From positions 1 to 64,000 of the forward strand of contig NZ_SMZP01000011.1 of assembly GCF_013181195.1 (NCBI RefSeq): a DNA stretch of 64,000 nt, written 5' to 3'. Each line of letters opens with the position of its first letter. Positions within the stretch are counted from its first letter, which is position 1. The notes below the pieces were generated by a model that did not search any database, was not told the DNA's origin, and saw nothing but the letters and a program-made list of their open reading frames with translations. The position numbers and the translations under genes are program-made. Positions 36,367-45,412 of the stretch are shown here, piece by piece. The DNA comes from Caulobacter sp. RHG1 (GTDB lineage: Bacteria > Pseudomonadota > Alphaproteobacteria > Caulobacterales > Caulobacteraceae).

Positions 36367-37272
36367 ATGCCTCCGCTCAGACTGTTCTTCCTGCCACCTC
36401 AGAATTGGACCGACTTCGAAACCTTGACGGCTTCGACGGCCCAGCGCGTTTTCTCCACGCCTTTCGTCGACACCGTCGGCATAGCGGGCCAAACGCAGCA
36501 CGGCCTGGATGTCCACATTCCCGACCTTAGGATCGGCATCCAGTGCAAGCGCCATCTGAAACTAGGCGCTAATGGCCTTCCTCGCCCCGGCGGCCCCCTA
36601 ACGCCAAAGACTCTTCGCGACGCCGTCGAGGAAGCCGACAAGGGTCCATGGCGGCTCAAAAAATTCATCCTGGCGACGACGGCTTCCGCTGACGTGAAGC
36701 TGCAGGTGGCCGCCTTCCAATTGAGCGAAGAGCGTGCCGCACTAAAGCTCTGCGGCGTGACGATCTGGTTCTGGGAACAGTTCGTCACCCATCTGAACAA
36801 CTACGATGAACTAGCTCGCCACTACTACGAGAACGTGCTGCAGATCAGGTCGCCTGACGACCAGGACCGCAAGATCATCGATGTCGTCACCCGAGCTTTC
36901 GATCGTCCGGCCTTCCAAGACCCCATCAACAATGAGCACGGTGATGATTTCAAACAGGCGTTGGAGGATACAGTGCACGCCCTCAACACGGGCGAACTCA
37001 TCGATCGTCGCAGTCGCCATACCTTTGAATCGGCTCATGGAGGCCGCAGTGACGTCCTGAGGGACGGATGGCGAGAAGCGCTGGATGACCTCTATGACGA
37101 GGTCGCGCTGCTTCGTAAGACCTACGCTGTGGCCATCAAACAAGGGAAGATTGCCTCGATCTCTGGATACCTGCGGTCCCGCGACCCAGTCACCGAGCAG
37201 TTCATGAACGAGCATCGGCAGGCGATCCGTGCGGCAATGCGCCAGCTGCGCGATGATGCTGGCCTTCCTTGA
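36367..37272 (+). CDS. Restriction-endonuclease-like (PD-(D/E)XK) protein
   Basis: A 301-aa protein. Residues ~14-100 include QTQHGLDVHIPDLRIGIQCK, with D48 and Q59-x-K61 as the PD-(D/E)XK core, then FILATTASADVKLQV, the usual following strand. Residues ~180-290 are helical. Cytoplasmic, with no NTPase or methylase partner next to it. It follows the AlpA gene by 40 bases. A single-gene nuclease toxin or a partner of a distant gene are both possible. Confidence 0.75.
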   Translation: MPPLRLFFLPPQNWTDFETLTASTAQRVFSTPFVDTVGIAGQTQHGLDVHIPDLRIGIQCKRHLKLGANGLPRPGGPLTPKTLRDAVEEADKGPWRLKKFILATTASADVKLQVAAFQLSEERAALKLCGVTIWFWEQFVTHLNNYDELARHYYENVLQIRSPDDQDRKIIDVVTRAFDRPAFQDPINNEHGDDFKQALEDTVHALNTGELIDRRSRHTFESAHGGRSDVLRDGWREALDDLYDEVALLRKTYAVAIKQGKIASISGYLRSRDPVTEQFMNEHRQAIRAAMRQLRDDAGLP

Positions 37273-37478
37273 GGGATATCGCAGGCCACCTGCGCCACGA
37301 TGTCGCCAGCGCCGCCCCCAAGGGTGGAAGCATGGCCCGGGCTCAACATCGAAAGTGAATCCGTACTGCTTTTCGAACTCTCTAAAGCTCAGTGCAGGGA
37401 CCCACTGCCAGCAAAGTCGCTGAAGTATTCTCCCTGCCATGTGCGCGAGACCGGTGCGTACGAGGCGACAACGTCCAG

Positions 37479-39215
37479 CTAGAGAACATCATCGAGCGGC
37501 GCGGCAGGGGCGTTATTGGCGACGGCTTCACGGCGCCTGGCCCAGGATGCTTGGAAGGCGGGACCACGAGAGTCCGGCGGACTCGTCGGGGGCGTGACAA
37601 AAATGGGCACCGGCGCGGGCAGGTCAGGCCCGATAACGACGGCCTCGCCCGGCGCCAACATGGGAATGAACTGAGCCGCGCCGCGGTCGAGATCACCACA
37701 GGCGCTCTCGACCGTGTCACGGTCCTGTTTGTTGGTGAGCCTATGAACGAAGAGCGTCCCTAGTTGGCTGAGGACGTCGTGGGGGATGTCGCGCGGCCGC
37801 TGGGTAGCCAGCACGCATGTGAGCCCGTACTTCCGCCCCTCCTTGGCGATCAAGCCGAACGCATCCAACTGCGTGCTGCCGTACTCGTCGCCAACGCTGC
37901 GACCGAGGAATTGGTGAGCCTCGTCGAGCATCACGACCAAGGGACGATCCTTGAAGCGCCCCTCGCGTGCCAGAGCCAGCAGGTGGCGTCCGATAATGTT
38001 GAGCAGCACCTCCCGGGTGTGATGCTCGAAGCGAACTTCACGGAACGAGATCACCGCGACGCCACGCTGATCGTCGGCGATGAACGCGTCCAATTCGTCA
38101 ACCAGCGAAACGCCCTTCTGTTGGAACAAGCACTGGAGTTCCGGCGACTGGATCTGCGTGGTGATGCGCGCGACAAGGGCCTCGCAATAGCTAAGCGTGT
38201 TGTTGTCGGGACCGCCGAAGTTGGCTGGATTGTCACGATCCGAAGAGTAGATGCATTCAGCCTTGATCTGGTCGGGCAGCCATTGAATGTCGAAATCGCA
38301 ATGGGGTGCGTGTAGGGCCTTGGCGTTGACCTCTAGGGCTTCGTAGAACGGTCCTCGCGGCTTGCCGCGTTTGACCACCCGACCCTTGGAATATGTGACG
38401 CCGTTGGGCGCGACGACGTTGGTGGCGGTCACCAGTTTCAGACTCTTGATCGCCTCGCGAAGCTTCGGACCTTGGCTCTGCCCGCCAGGCTTGAAGACCG
38501 TGAAAAGATCGTCTTCCGTGACCCGGCGATACGGGAAATGAACGTGCTTATGGCCCGGGATTTCTTCGAAGGCGAAAACCTCGTCAACGGGGTCGATGTC
38601 GACGAACTCACCGGTAGGATCGAGAAGGATCGCCTTTCCGCCGTTGGCTTTCAGCTCTTGCAACAGCATGGCCAGCGTCCAGCTCTTGCCTCCGCCCGTG
38701 GCGCCGAAGACGCCGGTATGACGACCAAAGACCTTTTCCGGCGGTAGGTGAATGTCGACGCCTTCTGCGGCGTCGATGCGCCCAACCCGGAGCGTGGCCT
38801 CGCCAGGCTTGGCCACGGCGTTTCGAATGAGTTCGGCCATCAACTTTGGATCGGCCAGATAGACGCTGTCACCGATACGAGGGAAAGCAGGGAGGCCGCG
38901 CTTGAGCGTGTTTGCTCCCTGCTCGACCGTCGCCAGAAGCTGCACATGCCCAATTGGATTGGGCTCGATCGTAGCCCCAAGCTTAGGCTCGACCGAGAGC
39001 CGCTCACCATCGGGAATTCGGGTCTCGATCACGCGGCCAAGGATCTTGATGCGATCGCAGTCGACGAAAACAAAGTCTCCGACCGCACCCCGCGACAAAC
39101 CGCGCCGCTCTGGGCGCGCGGTCGCCTTGGGCAGATTCACTTGCACCTGCGAGGCCGTCACCAGGGTCACTGTGCCCAGATAAAGATCTGGATTGACGGG
39201 ACTGGCCAGCTTCAC
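37479..39215 (-). CDS. herA: HerA-type hexameric ATPase of a SIR2-HerA defence pair
   Basis: A 578-aa protein. Residues ~10-130 form the HAS-barrel (VGDFVFV...). The FtsK/HerA-like ATPase follows, with Walker A GATGGGKSW at 171-179, the conserved LLDPTGEF, Walker B PLVVMLDEAHQFLG, ATQRPRDIP (sensor motif) and the C-terminal RLTNKQDRDTVESAC. It overlaps the SIR2 gene by ATGA. In known SIR2-HerA systems the two proteins form a supramolecular complex that depletes NAD+ or cuts DNA on phage infection. All motifs needed for ATPase activity are visible. Confidence 0.9.
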   Translation of the reverse strand: MKLASPVNPDLYLGTVTLVTASQVQVNLPKATARPERRGLSRGAVGDFVFVDCDRIKILGRVIETRIPDGERLSVEPKLGATIEPNPIGHVQLLATVEQGANTLKRGLPAFPRIGDSVYLADPKLMAELIRNAVAKPGEATLRVGRIDAAEGVDIHLPPEKVFGRHTGVFGATGGGKSWTLAMLLQELKANGGKAILLDPTGEFVDIDPVDEVFAFEEIPGHKHVHFPYRRVTEDDLFTVFKPGGQSQGPKLREAIKSLKLVTATNVVAPNGVTYSKGRVVKRGKPRGPFYEALEVNAKALHAPHCDFDIQWLPDQIKAECIYSSDRDNPANFGGPDNNTLSYCEALVARITTQIQSPELQCLFQQKGVSLVDELDAFIADDQRGVAVISFREVRFEHHTREVLLNIIGRHLLALAREGRFKDRPLVVMLDEAHQFLGRSVGDEYGSTQLDAFGLIAKEGRKYGLTCVLATQRPRDIPHDVLSQLGTLFVHRLTNKQDRDTVESACGDLDRGAAQFIPMLAPGEAVVIGPDLPAPVPIFVTPPTSPPDSRGPAFQASWARRREAVANNAPAAPLDDVL

Positions 39216-40477
39216 GGCGCCTTGCCCTCCTCGCCACGCAGCACACGGATTCGCGCGGCATGGCGCTCGCGGTCTGTCTCACCGATCAGATCGGGCAGCG
39301 CGTGCGCCATGTCGCTGAACCGCCCGTTGATCAGATGCAGACGCGCGTCGCCGCTGGCGGCGAGGCGGTGGAACGCGGCGTAGAACTTGTTGGTCGTCGC
39401 CAACGGCGCGTTGACGGCATGCTCGTCCAGGGCCAGGGCGCCGGCCGACAGAAACGCCGGATCACAGATCACCAGGCGCATCGAAAGGTTCGACTCGATG
39501 GCCGACAGGATCGGCCGGCTGAGGTGATCGTCGTTGAAGCCGAAGCCCGAAATCACCAACGCCGTGTCGGGCTCGCGCAACGCCGCCTGCAGCGCGCCCA
39601 TCATGTCGAGATAAGGGGCGTCGAACGCCTCCTGGTATTTACTTGAGCGTGGATAGATCAAGATCGGCTCGCCCACGTCGTTTCGCGACCGAATGATCTC
39701 GCCGTCTGGCATGCGCCGCCAGTCGATCGAGCCGTGCAGCTTGTAGAGGTGGAAGACGTTCTCGATATAGTCGGGAGCGTCCTTTCCCGCCTCGCGCCGC
39801 ACGATATCGTGGTCGAAATGCCCACGATCGTAGGTCTGCACCAAGGTGTGGGAGAACCCGTCGATGATCGTGAAGCGGTGACGCCGCGCGGCCTCCTCAA
39901 AACAAAGATCGTAGTTGGTAGTAAAGAACTTGGCGCGCGGCTTACGGTGCCCGCGCCGGCCAACCTTCTGCACTACCAGGGCGTGGGCGTCCAAGTTGGT
40001 GTCCGCGTCCACGAAGTCGACGGTCGCCAGAATGCACCGCTCGGCGTCGGCGACGAACTTGCGCATCTGCTCGGTCGTCGCGTCGGTGGACGTCTCGTTG
40101 AGTTCCAGGAAAAGCTTGCAGAGCGTGAGCAGCTTTTCGATGTTCTTGTCGACGTTGGCGGAGGTAAAGCGCTTGCCGACTTCCTCGAAGGTCGCTGTGC
40201 CGACCGCCGCTTCGACGGCGATCCAGAGCGCCGCCATTCCGGCGGGTTCGGGTTTGCCGACCGGGTTCTTGGCCGCAAATGAGGAGCCGGTGCCAGTCAA
40301 GATGACGAGATTGGTAGCGTTCAGAGCGTTGAGAAACGCGCTCTCGATCAGGCGCTGGCTTCCAGCTTCCGTTCTTCCGTCACCACCGACCCTGTCAGCG
40401 TAGGATCGCCACCCCTCGCCAGGCAAGAACAAGCGCAGATGTTTGGCGTCGGGTGCGTCGGTCGCCCAGTTTGGCAT
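39212..40477 (-). CDS. SIR2-domain protein of a SIR2-HerA defence pair
   Basis: A 421-aa protein. Residues ~40-330 form a SIR2-like NADase domain: VILTGTGSSFA (57-67, Rossmann NAD loop), FTTNYDLCFEEAARRH (conserved Asn-Asp) and FHLYKLHGSIDW (the catalytic-type His), then ALVISGFGFNDDHLS. In defence systems such domains degrade NAD+ rather than deacetylate. It is the first gene of the pair and overlaps herA by 4 bases. Confidence 0.88.
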   Translation of the reverse strand: MPNWATDAPDAKHLRLFLPGEGWRSYADRVGGDGRTEAGSQRLIESAFLNALNATNLVILTGTGSSFAAKNPVGKPEPAGMAALWIAVEAAVGTATFEEVGKRFTSANVDKNIEKLLTLCKLFLELNETSTDATTEQMRKFVADAERCILATVDFVDADTNLDAHALVVQKVGRRGHRKPRAKFFTTNYDLCFEEAARRHRFTIIDGFSHTLVQTYDRGHFDHDIVRREAGKDAPDYIENVFHLYKLHGSIDWRRMPDGEIIRSRNDVGEPILIYPRSSKYQEAFDAPYLDMMGALQAALREPDTALVISGFGFNDDHLSRPILSAIESNLSMRLVICDPAFLSAGALALDEHAVNAPLATTNKFYAAFHRLAASGDARLHLINGRFSDMAHALPDLIGETDRERHAARIRVLRGEEGKAP

Positions 40478-40633
40478 ACGTCAAGGTCGTCCAAGTGAAG
40501 CTTAATCGACAGTAGACGCGTCCACCTCGCCCGCATAGGTGGCGACGCCCGTTTCGGGCGTGGCCTGCGTTGAGCCGATTGGCCGCAAACGCGGGCACTG
40601 CAATCGTGACCGGTCATCCCGACCGGCCACACC

Positions 40634-41545
40634 TCAAATCCGCTCCGAGAACCGCTCGAATGCGGTAATCCGGCGCGGGGAGAGCTGCGGATCATAACCG
40701 TAAATCTCTTGGGCCAGATAAATCATCTCGGCGTGATAGGCGTCCTCGGCAACGTCGATCCACCAAGCCTTTGGCGCCAGGTTCTCACCGTCGTTCCAGC
40801 GATAGCCACGCGCCTTCAGCGCTTCCTTGTGATGGAAGGGCGCGTTGACGGCGGCGATACGCCAAGTCGTGGTCCGGGCCGTCTCAAGCATGTGACGCAG
40901 CGCAGTCTGGCCTGTCGGCAAGGTGTGCGACAGGATCTCGATGCCGGCGTAGCAATCGTTTTCAGCGCGGTGCCCAGCGAAGAAGAAGCCGGCCTCGGCG
41001 GCCAGATACTTGAGCTTTGTGCCTTCGAACCCGAAGGCGGCCCAGTCGACCTCGCGCATCGAGCACGCCCAAGACTTCAACTTGAAACTCTCACAGAACC
41101 GCTCGACGAACGGGCGGTCGAAGGCTGCGTTGTGCGCTACGACGATTACGGCTGGACCAATAAAAGCAGCGACCTCAGCAGGATCTATTACGTGGCCCGC
41201 GACCATGGCGTCGGTGATACCCGTGACTTGCGTGATCTCGGGCGGGATGGGTTTACTCGGCTGGCGCAACCGAACCCAGGGCTGACCGACGAAGCAGATT
41301 TGACCGATTTCATCGTACTGGAACGGGATCATCGCCAGTTCGATGATCTCGTCCTTCTGCGCTGAAAGGCCCGTTGTCTCGGTGTCGAGATAGATGCCCC
41401 AGCGCAGTGTCGCGGCATTAGTGGGTGCGACGACAGTGTTACGCTCGAACTGGCGCAGAATCTTGTAGCGACCACTGGCTTCAAGTTGGCGCGCCATCGC
41501 CTCAAGGGCGTCGAAGGGGGGATGCTGTGGCGGCAGGGCGTTCAT
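40634..41545 (-). CDS. DEDDh 3'-5' exonuclease (DnaQ/RNase T-like)
   Basis: A 303-aa protein. Exo I IYLDTETTGLS (D and E), Exo II VVAHNAAFDRPF (D) and Exo III FAGHRAENDCYAG (His-x4-Asp) are all present, so it is a DEDDh exonuclease like the DNA polymerase III epsilon subunit. Residues ~210-303 are a C-terminal extension with a WRIAAVNAPFHHKEALKARG stretch. It stands alone upstream of the SIR2-HerA pair (156-bp gap, same strand); whether it belongs to a defence locus is unknown. Confidence 0.85.
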   Translation of the reverse strand: MNALPPQHPPFDALEAMARQLEASGRYKILRQFERNTVVAPTNAATLRWGIYLDTETTGLSAQKDEIIELAMIPFQYDEIGQICFVGQPWVRLRQPSKPIPPEITQVTGITDAMVAGHVIDPAEVAAFIGPAVIVVAHNAAFDRPFVERFCESFKLKSWACSMREVDWAAFGFEGTKLKYLAAEAGFFFAGHRAENDCYAGIEILSHTLPTGQTALRHMLETARTTTWRIAAVNAPFHHKEALKARGYRWNDGENLAPKAWWIDVAEDAYHAEMIYLAQEIYGYDPQLSPRRITAFERFSERI

Positions 41546-41706
41546 AGGATTCGATCGGAGTTTGCCACATCAACGGTGGAATGAGACGCATTTAGCCCGC
41601 TTCGGGTGTCCGCAGCGGCGCCGACGTGACGCGGTGGAATGTTCGCAGTCGAGCATGACTTCAGGTGCGTCACCGCCCTATGGACACAATCAAGTTCCGC
41701 AACGGG

Positions 41707-41749
41707 CCGAAAGCGGTAGCGCTGCCGACAGTAGCGCTACCGCTTTCGG
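41707..41749. repeat. 17-bp perfect inverted repeat next to the integrase 3' end
   Basis: CCGAAAGCGGTAGCGCT (41707-41723) and AGCGCTACCGCTTTCGG (41733-41749) with a 9-base spacer, ending 3 bases from the integrase stop. It could be the integrase terminator (no T-run seen) or a recombination-related site. Confidence 0.7.
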
Positions 41750-41752
41750 CAA

Positions 41753-43010
41753 CTATGCGGCCGGATCCAAGGTGACCCCATGCTCCAACGTTGGCTTGAG
41801 CGTCGGGACGTGCTTGTGGCCAGAGACCCAGGCATCGATCATGTCGGCCCACTCCTGGAGCATATGGCGGCGCTGCGTCGCGTACTCGGCGACATTGTAG
41901 ACCCGCCGAGAGGTGCGCCGATCAACGTGAGCCAGGCAGCGCTCGATCCAGTCCTCGTCGAAGCCGATCTCGTTCAGAAGGGTCGATCCGGTCCGCCGCA
42001 GATCGTGGACGGTGAACGGCGCCAGCGCCAGGTCATTGGCCTTGGCTCGCTCGGCGATCGACGTCGTCACCCGATTGAACGTCGCGCGCGACATCGGTTC
42101 GTTGGCGTCGTAGCGCGACGGCAAAACATATCGCGACCCGCCAGAGCAGGTCTTCAGCGCGATCAGAATGTCGAGAGCTTGGGTCGACAGGTAGACGTTG
42201 TGGGCTCGCCCGCACTTCATCCGGCTCTTCGGAATCTGCCAGACCGCGTTGACGAAATCGACCTCGCTCCAAACCGCGTCTTGGAGTTCACTCTTGCGCA
42301 CCATGGTCAGCAAGATGAACTTCATGCCCAGACGGATCGTCGGCAAAGTCGCGACCTGCTCCAGCAGCGTGTAGAATAGCCGGATCTCTCGAGGCGACAG
42401 GGCGCGCTCACGCGGCGTGAACGTCCAGATCGAAGACGGGCTGACCTCCTTGGCCGGATTCTCCACCTTCTCGCCATGGAGCCTGGCGAAGGCGTAGATC
42501 AGGTTGATCTGATCGCGGATGTGGACGGCCGTCGCCGGCGCGGATCGATCCTTCACCTTCTGGCAGAGCGCCCGCACGTCCTGCGGCTCGATCTCGGTCA
42601 GAAGCCGGTTCTCGAACGCCTTGGCGATGTCGCGCTCGAAGATACTGCGGCGCATGGCGCGCGTGCTCTCCGCCATGCGCCCCTCCTCCAGCCATTTGCG
42701 GCCGAACTCGCCGAACGTCTTCGCGGCTTTGATCTTCGCCTTGGCCCGCTGCTTCTCCATGGCGGGAGACACCCCCTCCCGCACCTGCCTGCGAGCTTCC
42801 ATGACGAGCTCGCGCGCCTTCAGCAGGCTGACGCCGCCAGGCCCGTAGCGACCCAGGGTCAGAGTCCTCACGTCGATTGTTCAGGCGGTAGTCGAGGCGG
42901 AAGGTTATGCCCCCCGCGGAAGAGACCACGACGTACATACCGTCACGGTCGGACACCTTGTAGGATTTTCTCTTTGGTTTCAGGCTCTTGAGAGCCGCGT
43001 CGGTAAGCAT
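41753..43010 (-). pseudogene. int: P4-type tyrosine integrase, frameshifted
   Basis: Two frames together give a ~418-aa integrase of the DUF4102/P4 type. The N-terminal part (from ATG 43010: MLTDAALKSLKPKRKSYKVS, FRLDYRLNNRRE) changes frame at about 42866. The rest continues VRTLTLGRYGPGGVSLLKAR with the catalytic R (MVRKSEL), HDLRRTG (H-x2-R) and the nucleophile Tyr region (HVDRRTSRRVYNVAEY). One extra C within CC at 42866-42867 (plus strand) restores the frame if removed, giving RRETLTLGRYG, a family motif. So this is either an inactivating mutation or a sequencing error. Confidence 0.85.
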
Positions 43011-43713
43011 GGGGACGGTCTCCGCGCCCCTGAAAGCAGGCAAAATCCGTCGCTATACCGCCACCTCGTTTTCGGGATGCCGATCGCGATTTTCTTTTGT
43101 GATTTCAGGAGCTTGTTGCTGGAAAAGTACCGTCAGGCCCGACGTGAGCTGACGGTACCAGCCGACCCGGCGCAGGAGCAAGGTGCGCTCCGGCCCGTCA
43201 ATTAGACGACATTTGAAACTGTGCCCGCCGATAGTTGTCGATACTTGGCGGCGAGAATCACAAATTATTTCAGTGACTTAGGCGACATCCGCGATAGATC
43301 GCGAACGTCGCCGGAGAGGCCTGAATCATTCTCCCACTCGATCATCAATCAATCGCACAAGCTGTTGAATGAAAAGGACATTTCCACGAACATTTCGCGC
43401 GATGCCGTCCAAAGCGCCGTCAGAAATGCCGCCAAATAACCGACTGTTTTTACAGACTTTTTTGGCGGTAAACTTGGCGTGATTTCACCAAGAGGCGCAC
43501 TTCCAGGAATTTTCCGCTCCATCGACGACGGAGCGCTTCCCAACCAGCTTCCCAGTGCCTTTCCTCTTTGATTTTCCTCAAAACCTACCGCGTCGATCTA
43601 TGTCTAGGGTAAGGCTAAGGGCCTGAACTATCGCCACCGGCAGCTCTTTGCACCGCGCCGCTTTGCCGGCTCCTTGGGACCCTTCCATGACATTCGCTCA
43701 AGGGACGACGTCG
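43011..43713. other. 703-bp intergenic region right of the integrase
   Basis: No tRNA and no clear att sequence seen. It holds an inverted repeat GTACCGTCAG (43127-43136) / CTGACGGTAC (43149-43158) with a 12-base loop, and an 8-bp pair CCGCCAAA (43429-43436) / TTTGGCGG (43461-43468) that could be a weak terminator. A small frame at 43221-43439 has no support. The DUF411 ribosome-binding site lies at 43700-43706. Confidence 0.5.
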
Positions 43714-44160
43714 ATGGTTACTCGCCGCTTCGTTCTCGGTGCAGGCGCGGCTCTGACTGCAACACCGGTAGGTGCTCAGACCCGCAATTTGCTAGTCTAC
43801 AAGACGCGCTATTGCGGTTGTTGCTCTGGGTGGATCACCCACATGCGGCGCGCCGGCTTTCAGCCCACCGTGATAGAGCGAGATGATCTCGCGCCTATCC
43901 GCGCCAAGCACGGCGTTCCCGAGACGCTGTCCTCTTGCCACACGGCCATTGTCGGCAGGTATGTGCTCGAAGGTCACGTTCCTCCCGCAGATATCTTGAG
44001 GCTGCTGAAGGATAAGCCGCAGGCGTTGGGTCTAGCCGTACCGGGCATGCCGGCGGGATCGCCCGGGATGGAACAACCAGACGGCGCCCGCCAGCGCTTT
44101 AGCACCTTGCTGGTTCTCGATCGCGCCGGACGCACACGCATCTTTGCCACACATGGCTAA
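43714..44160 (+). CDS. DUF411 metal-binding exported protein
   Basis: A 148-aa protein. The N-terminus TRRFVLGAGAALTATPVGA is a Tat-like signal (RR-x-F-x-L). The mature part has YKTRYCGCCSGWITHMRRAG, the DUF411 CGCC motif, and ends TLLVLDRAG. DUF411 proteins bind copper or other metals in the periplasm. The start at 43714 has AAGGGAC 8 bases upstream and gives the RR near the N-terminus. It begins the metal-related part of the window. Confidence 0.85.
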   Translation: MVTRRFVLGAGAALTATPVGAQTRNLLVYKTRYCGCCSGWITHMRRAGFQPTVIERDDLAPIRAKHGVPETLSSCHTAIVGRYVLEGHVPPADILRLLKDKPQALGLAVPGMPAGSPGMEQPDGARQRFSTLLVLDRAGRTRIFATHG

Positions 44161-44278
44161 CTCGTTGGACGAACGCTTACACAATGACGGACGACACGCC
44201 GTTGTCATCACCGCCACGAGCACGCGGGGCGCCCTGCTCTTAAGCGCTTAGCGAGAGAGAACGCGGACCACACCAACC

Positions 44279-44650
44279 CTAGTCGAAAAGTCCCCCGAGA
44301 AAGCCCCGGCGTCCGCCGTGGCGTCCCCCGCCATGCCCTCCGCCATGCTTGCTTCCGTGCTTGCCGCCATGGCTGCCCTGGTGATCGCTCTCCCATGGTC
44401 CGCCGTGCTCCGGCGCGGGCTGGCGCGGCGCCGGCGCGGCCTGCGGCGCAGGCGCGGTCTCATAGGCGAGGCTTCGCTCGATAATCTTGTCGAGTTCACC
44501 GCGATCCAGCCAAACTCCTCGACATTTCGGGCAATAGTCGATCTCGATACCCTGGCGATCGGTCATCACCAGATCAACCCGGCAGACCGGGCAAGGCAGT
44601 CCTCCCTCGTGGTGGGCGGCCGGAGCAAAGGTGGAGTCGGTCATTCGCAT
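44279..44650 (-). CDS. TFIIB-like zinc-ribbon protein
   Basis: A 123-aa protein. Residues ~20-65 are a zinc ribbon: CPVCRVDLV...IDYCPKCRGVWLDRGELDKI (two CxxC pairs), the zf-TFIIB domain typical of small prokaryotic proteins. The C-terminal ~55 residues are Pro/Ala- then His/Gly-rich (GSHGGKHGSKHGGGHGGG) and could bind metal. Its neighbours are metal-homeostasis genes. The ATG six bases downstream (MTDST) is an equally good start. Confidence 0.8.
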   Translation of the reverse strand: MRMTDSTFAPAAHHEGGLPCPVCRVDLVMTDRQGIEIDYCPKCRGVWLDRGELDKIIERSLAYETAPAPQAAPAPRQPAPEHGGPWESDHQGSHGGKHGSKHGGGHGGGRHGGRRGFLGGLFD

Positions 44651-44897
44651 TCTCCTTGGGGAGACCAGACGCGGGCGGGCGCAAAGCCGGCGAAATTCGA
44701 AGCTCGACGCGCTTGACTGACAGTACGTCCCACAGGCGGCGACATAGTGGCGCTCCTGGTGTTTTCCGAAGAATAGGCCGCCGCGCTACACACGGTGATC
44801 GTATGCGCGGCGCCAGGCCTTGTCGCTTCGAAAGATCAGCGCAACATGCCCCCAAAGGCCTCGGCCACAGGGGCTGGACGCGCCGGAGACCCCAGGC

Positions 44898-45380
44898 ATG
44901 ATGACCTTCAATTCAGCCAGCTTTTGGGAAGCGGCCAATCACATCTTCAATCTGGCCCTGGCCTTCGCCTTGGCCCTGCCGGTGGGCTGGGATCGCGAGC
45001 GCGGCGACCGGAGCGCGGGGCTTCGCACCTTTCCCCTGGTGGCGATCGCCGCCTGCGGCTTCGTGTTGGTCGGCATCGCCGTTCTGGGCCGAGAATCCAT
45101 GGGCCAGGCCCGGATCATGGAAGGTCTGATCACGGGTGTCGGATTCATCGGCGGCGGCGCCATCCTCAAGCAGCGCGGTCGAGCATCGGGCACTGCGACC
45201 GCCGCCAGCCTGTGGGCGACAGGCGCCTTGGGCGCGGCGGTAGGCTATGGCCTCTACGACATCGCCGTGGTGCTGGCCCTGACCACGTTCCTGACACTGC
45301 GCTGGTCCCAGCCCCTTAAGAAGGCCGCGCAGATTGAGGCGATCCGCCCGGGAACACTCGGTGACGATCGCTCGCTTTAG
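44898..45380 (+). CDS. MgtC/SapB-family membrane protein
   Basis: A 160-aa inner-membrane protein of the MgtC family: LALALPVGWDRERGDRSAGL, MEGLITGVGFIGGGAILKQ, TAASLWATGALGAAVGYG, the core MgtC helices. Members modulate the F-ATPase or Mg2+ homeostasis. No C-terminal ACT-like domain is present. The first of the two adjacent ATGs (44898/44901) is taken; GGAGA lies about 9 bases upstream. Confidence 0.86.
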   Translation: MMTFNSASFWEAANHIFNLALAFALALPVGWDRERGDRSAGLRTFPLVAIAACGFVLVGIAVLGRESMGQARIMEGLITGVGFIGGGAILKQRGRASGTATAASLWATGALGAAVGYGLYDIAVVLALTTFLTLRWSQPLKKAAQIEAIRPGTLGDDRSL

Positions 45381-45412
45381 TTCCGGTTCGCCCAGGCGTT
45401 CAAGGAGCCAGC

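Noticed and set aside
36811-37440. 209-codon minus-strand frame
   Set aside because: Mostly antisense to the nuclease gene. Its first ~30 residues (WVPALSFREFEKQYGF...) look protein-like, so a decayed fragment cannot be excluded, but nothing identifies it.
42408-43043. Separate 211-codon integrase-like protein
   Set aside because: Only its first ~55 residues are integrase; the rest is the shifted frame. Merged with 41753-42871 as one frameshifted gene.
43221-43439. 72-codon plus-strand frame right of the integrase
   Set aside because: No ribosome-binding site, no family; composition not like the neighbours.
41546-43713. tRNA gene as att site
   Set aside because: No tRNA-like cloverleaf or TTC-loop sequence was seen around the integrase.
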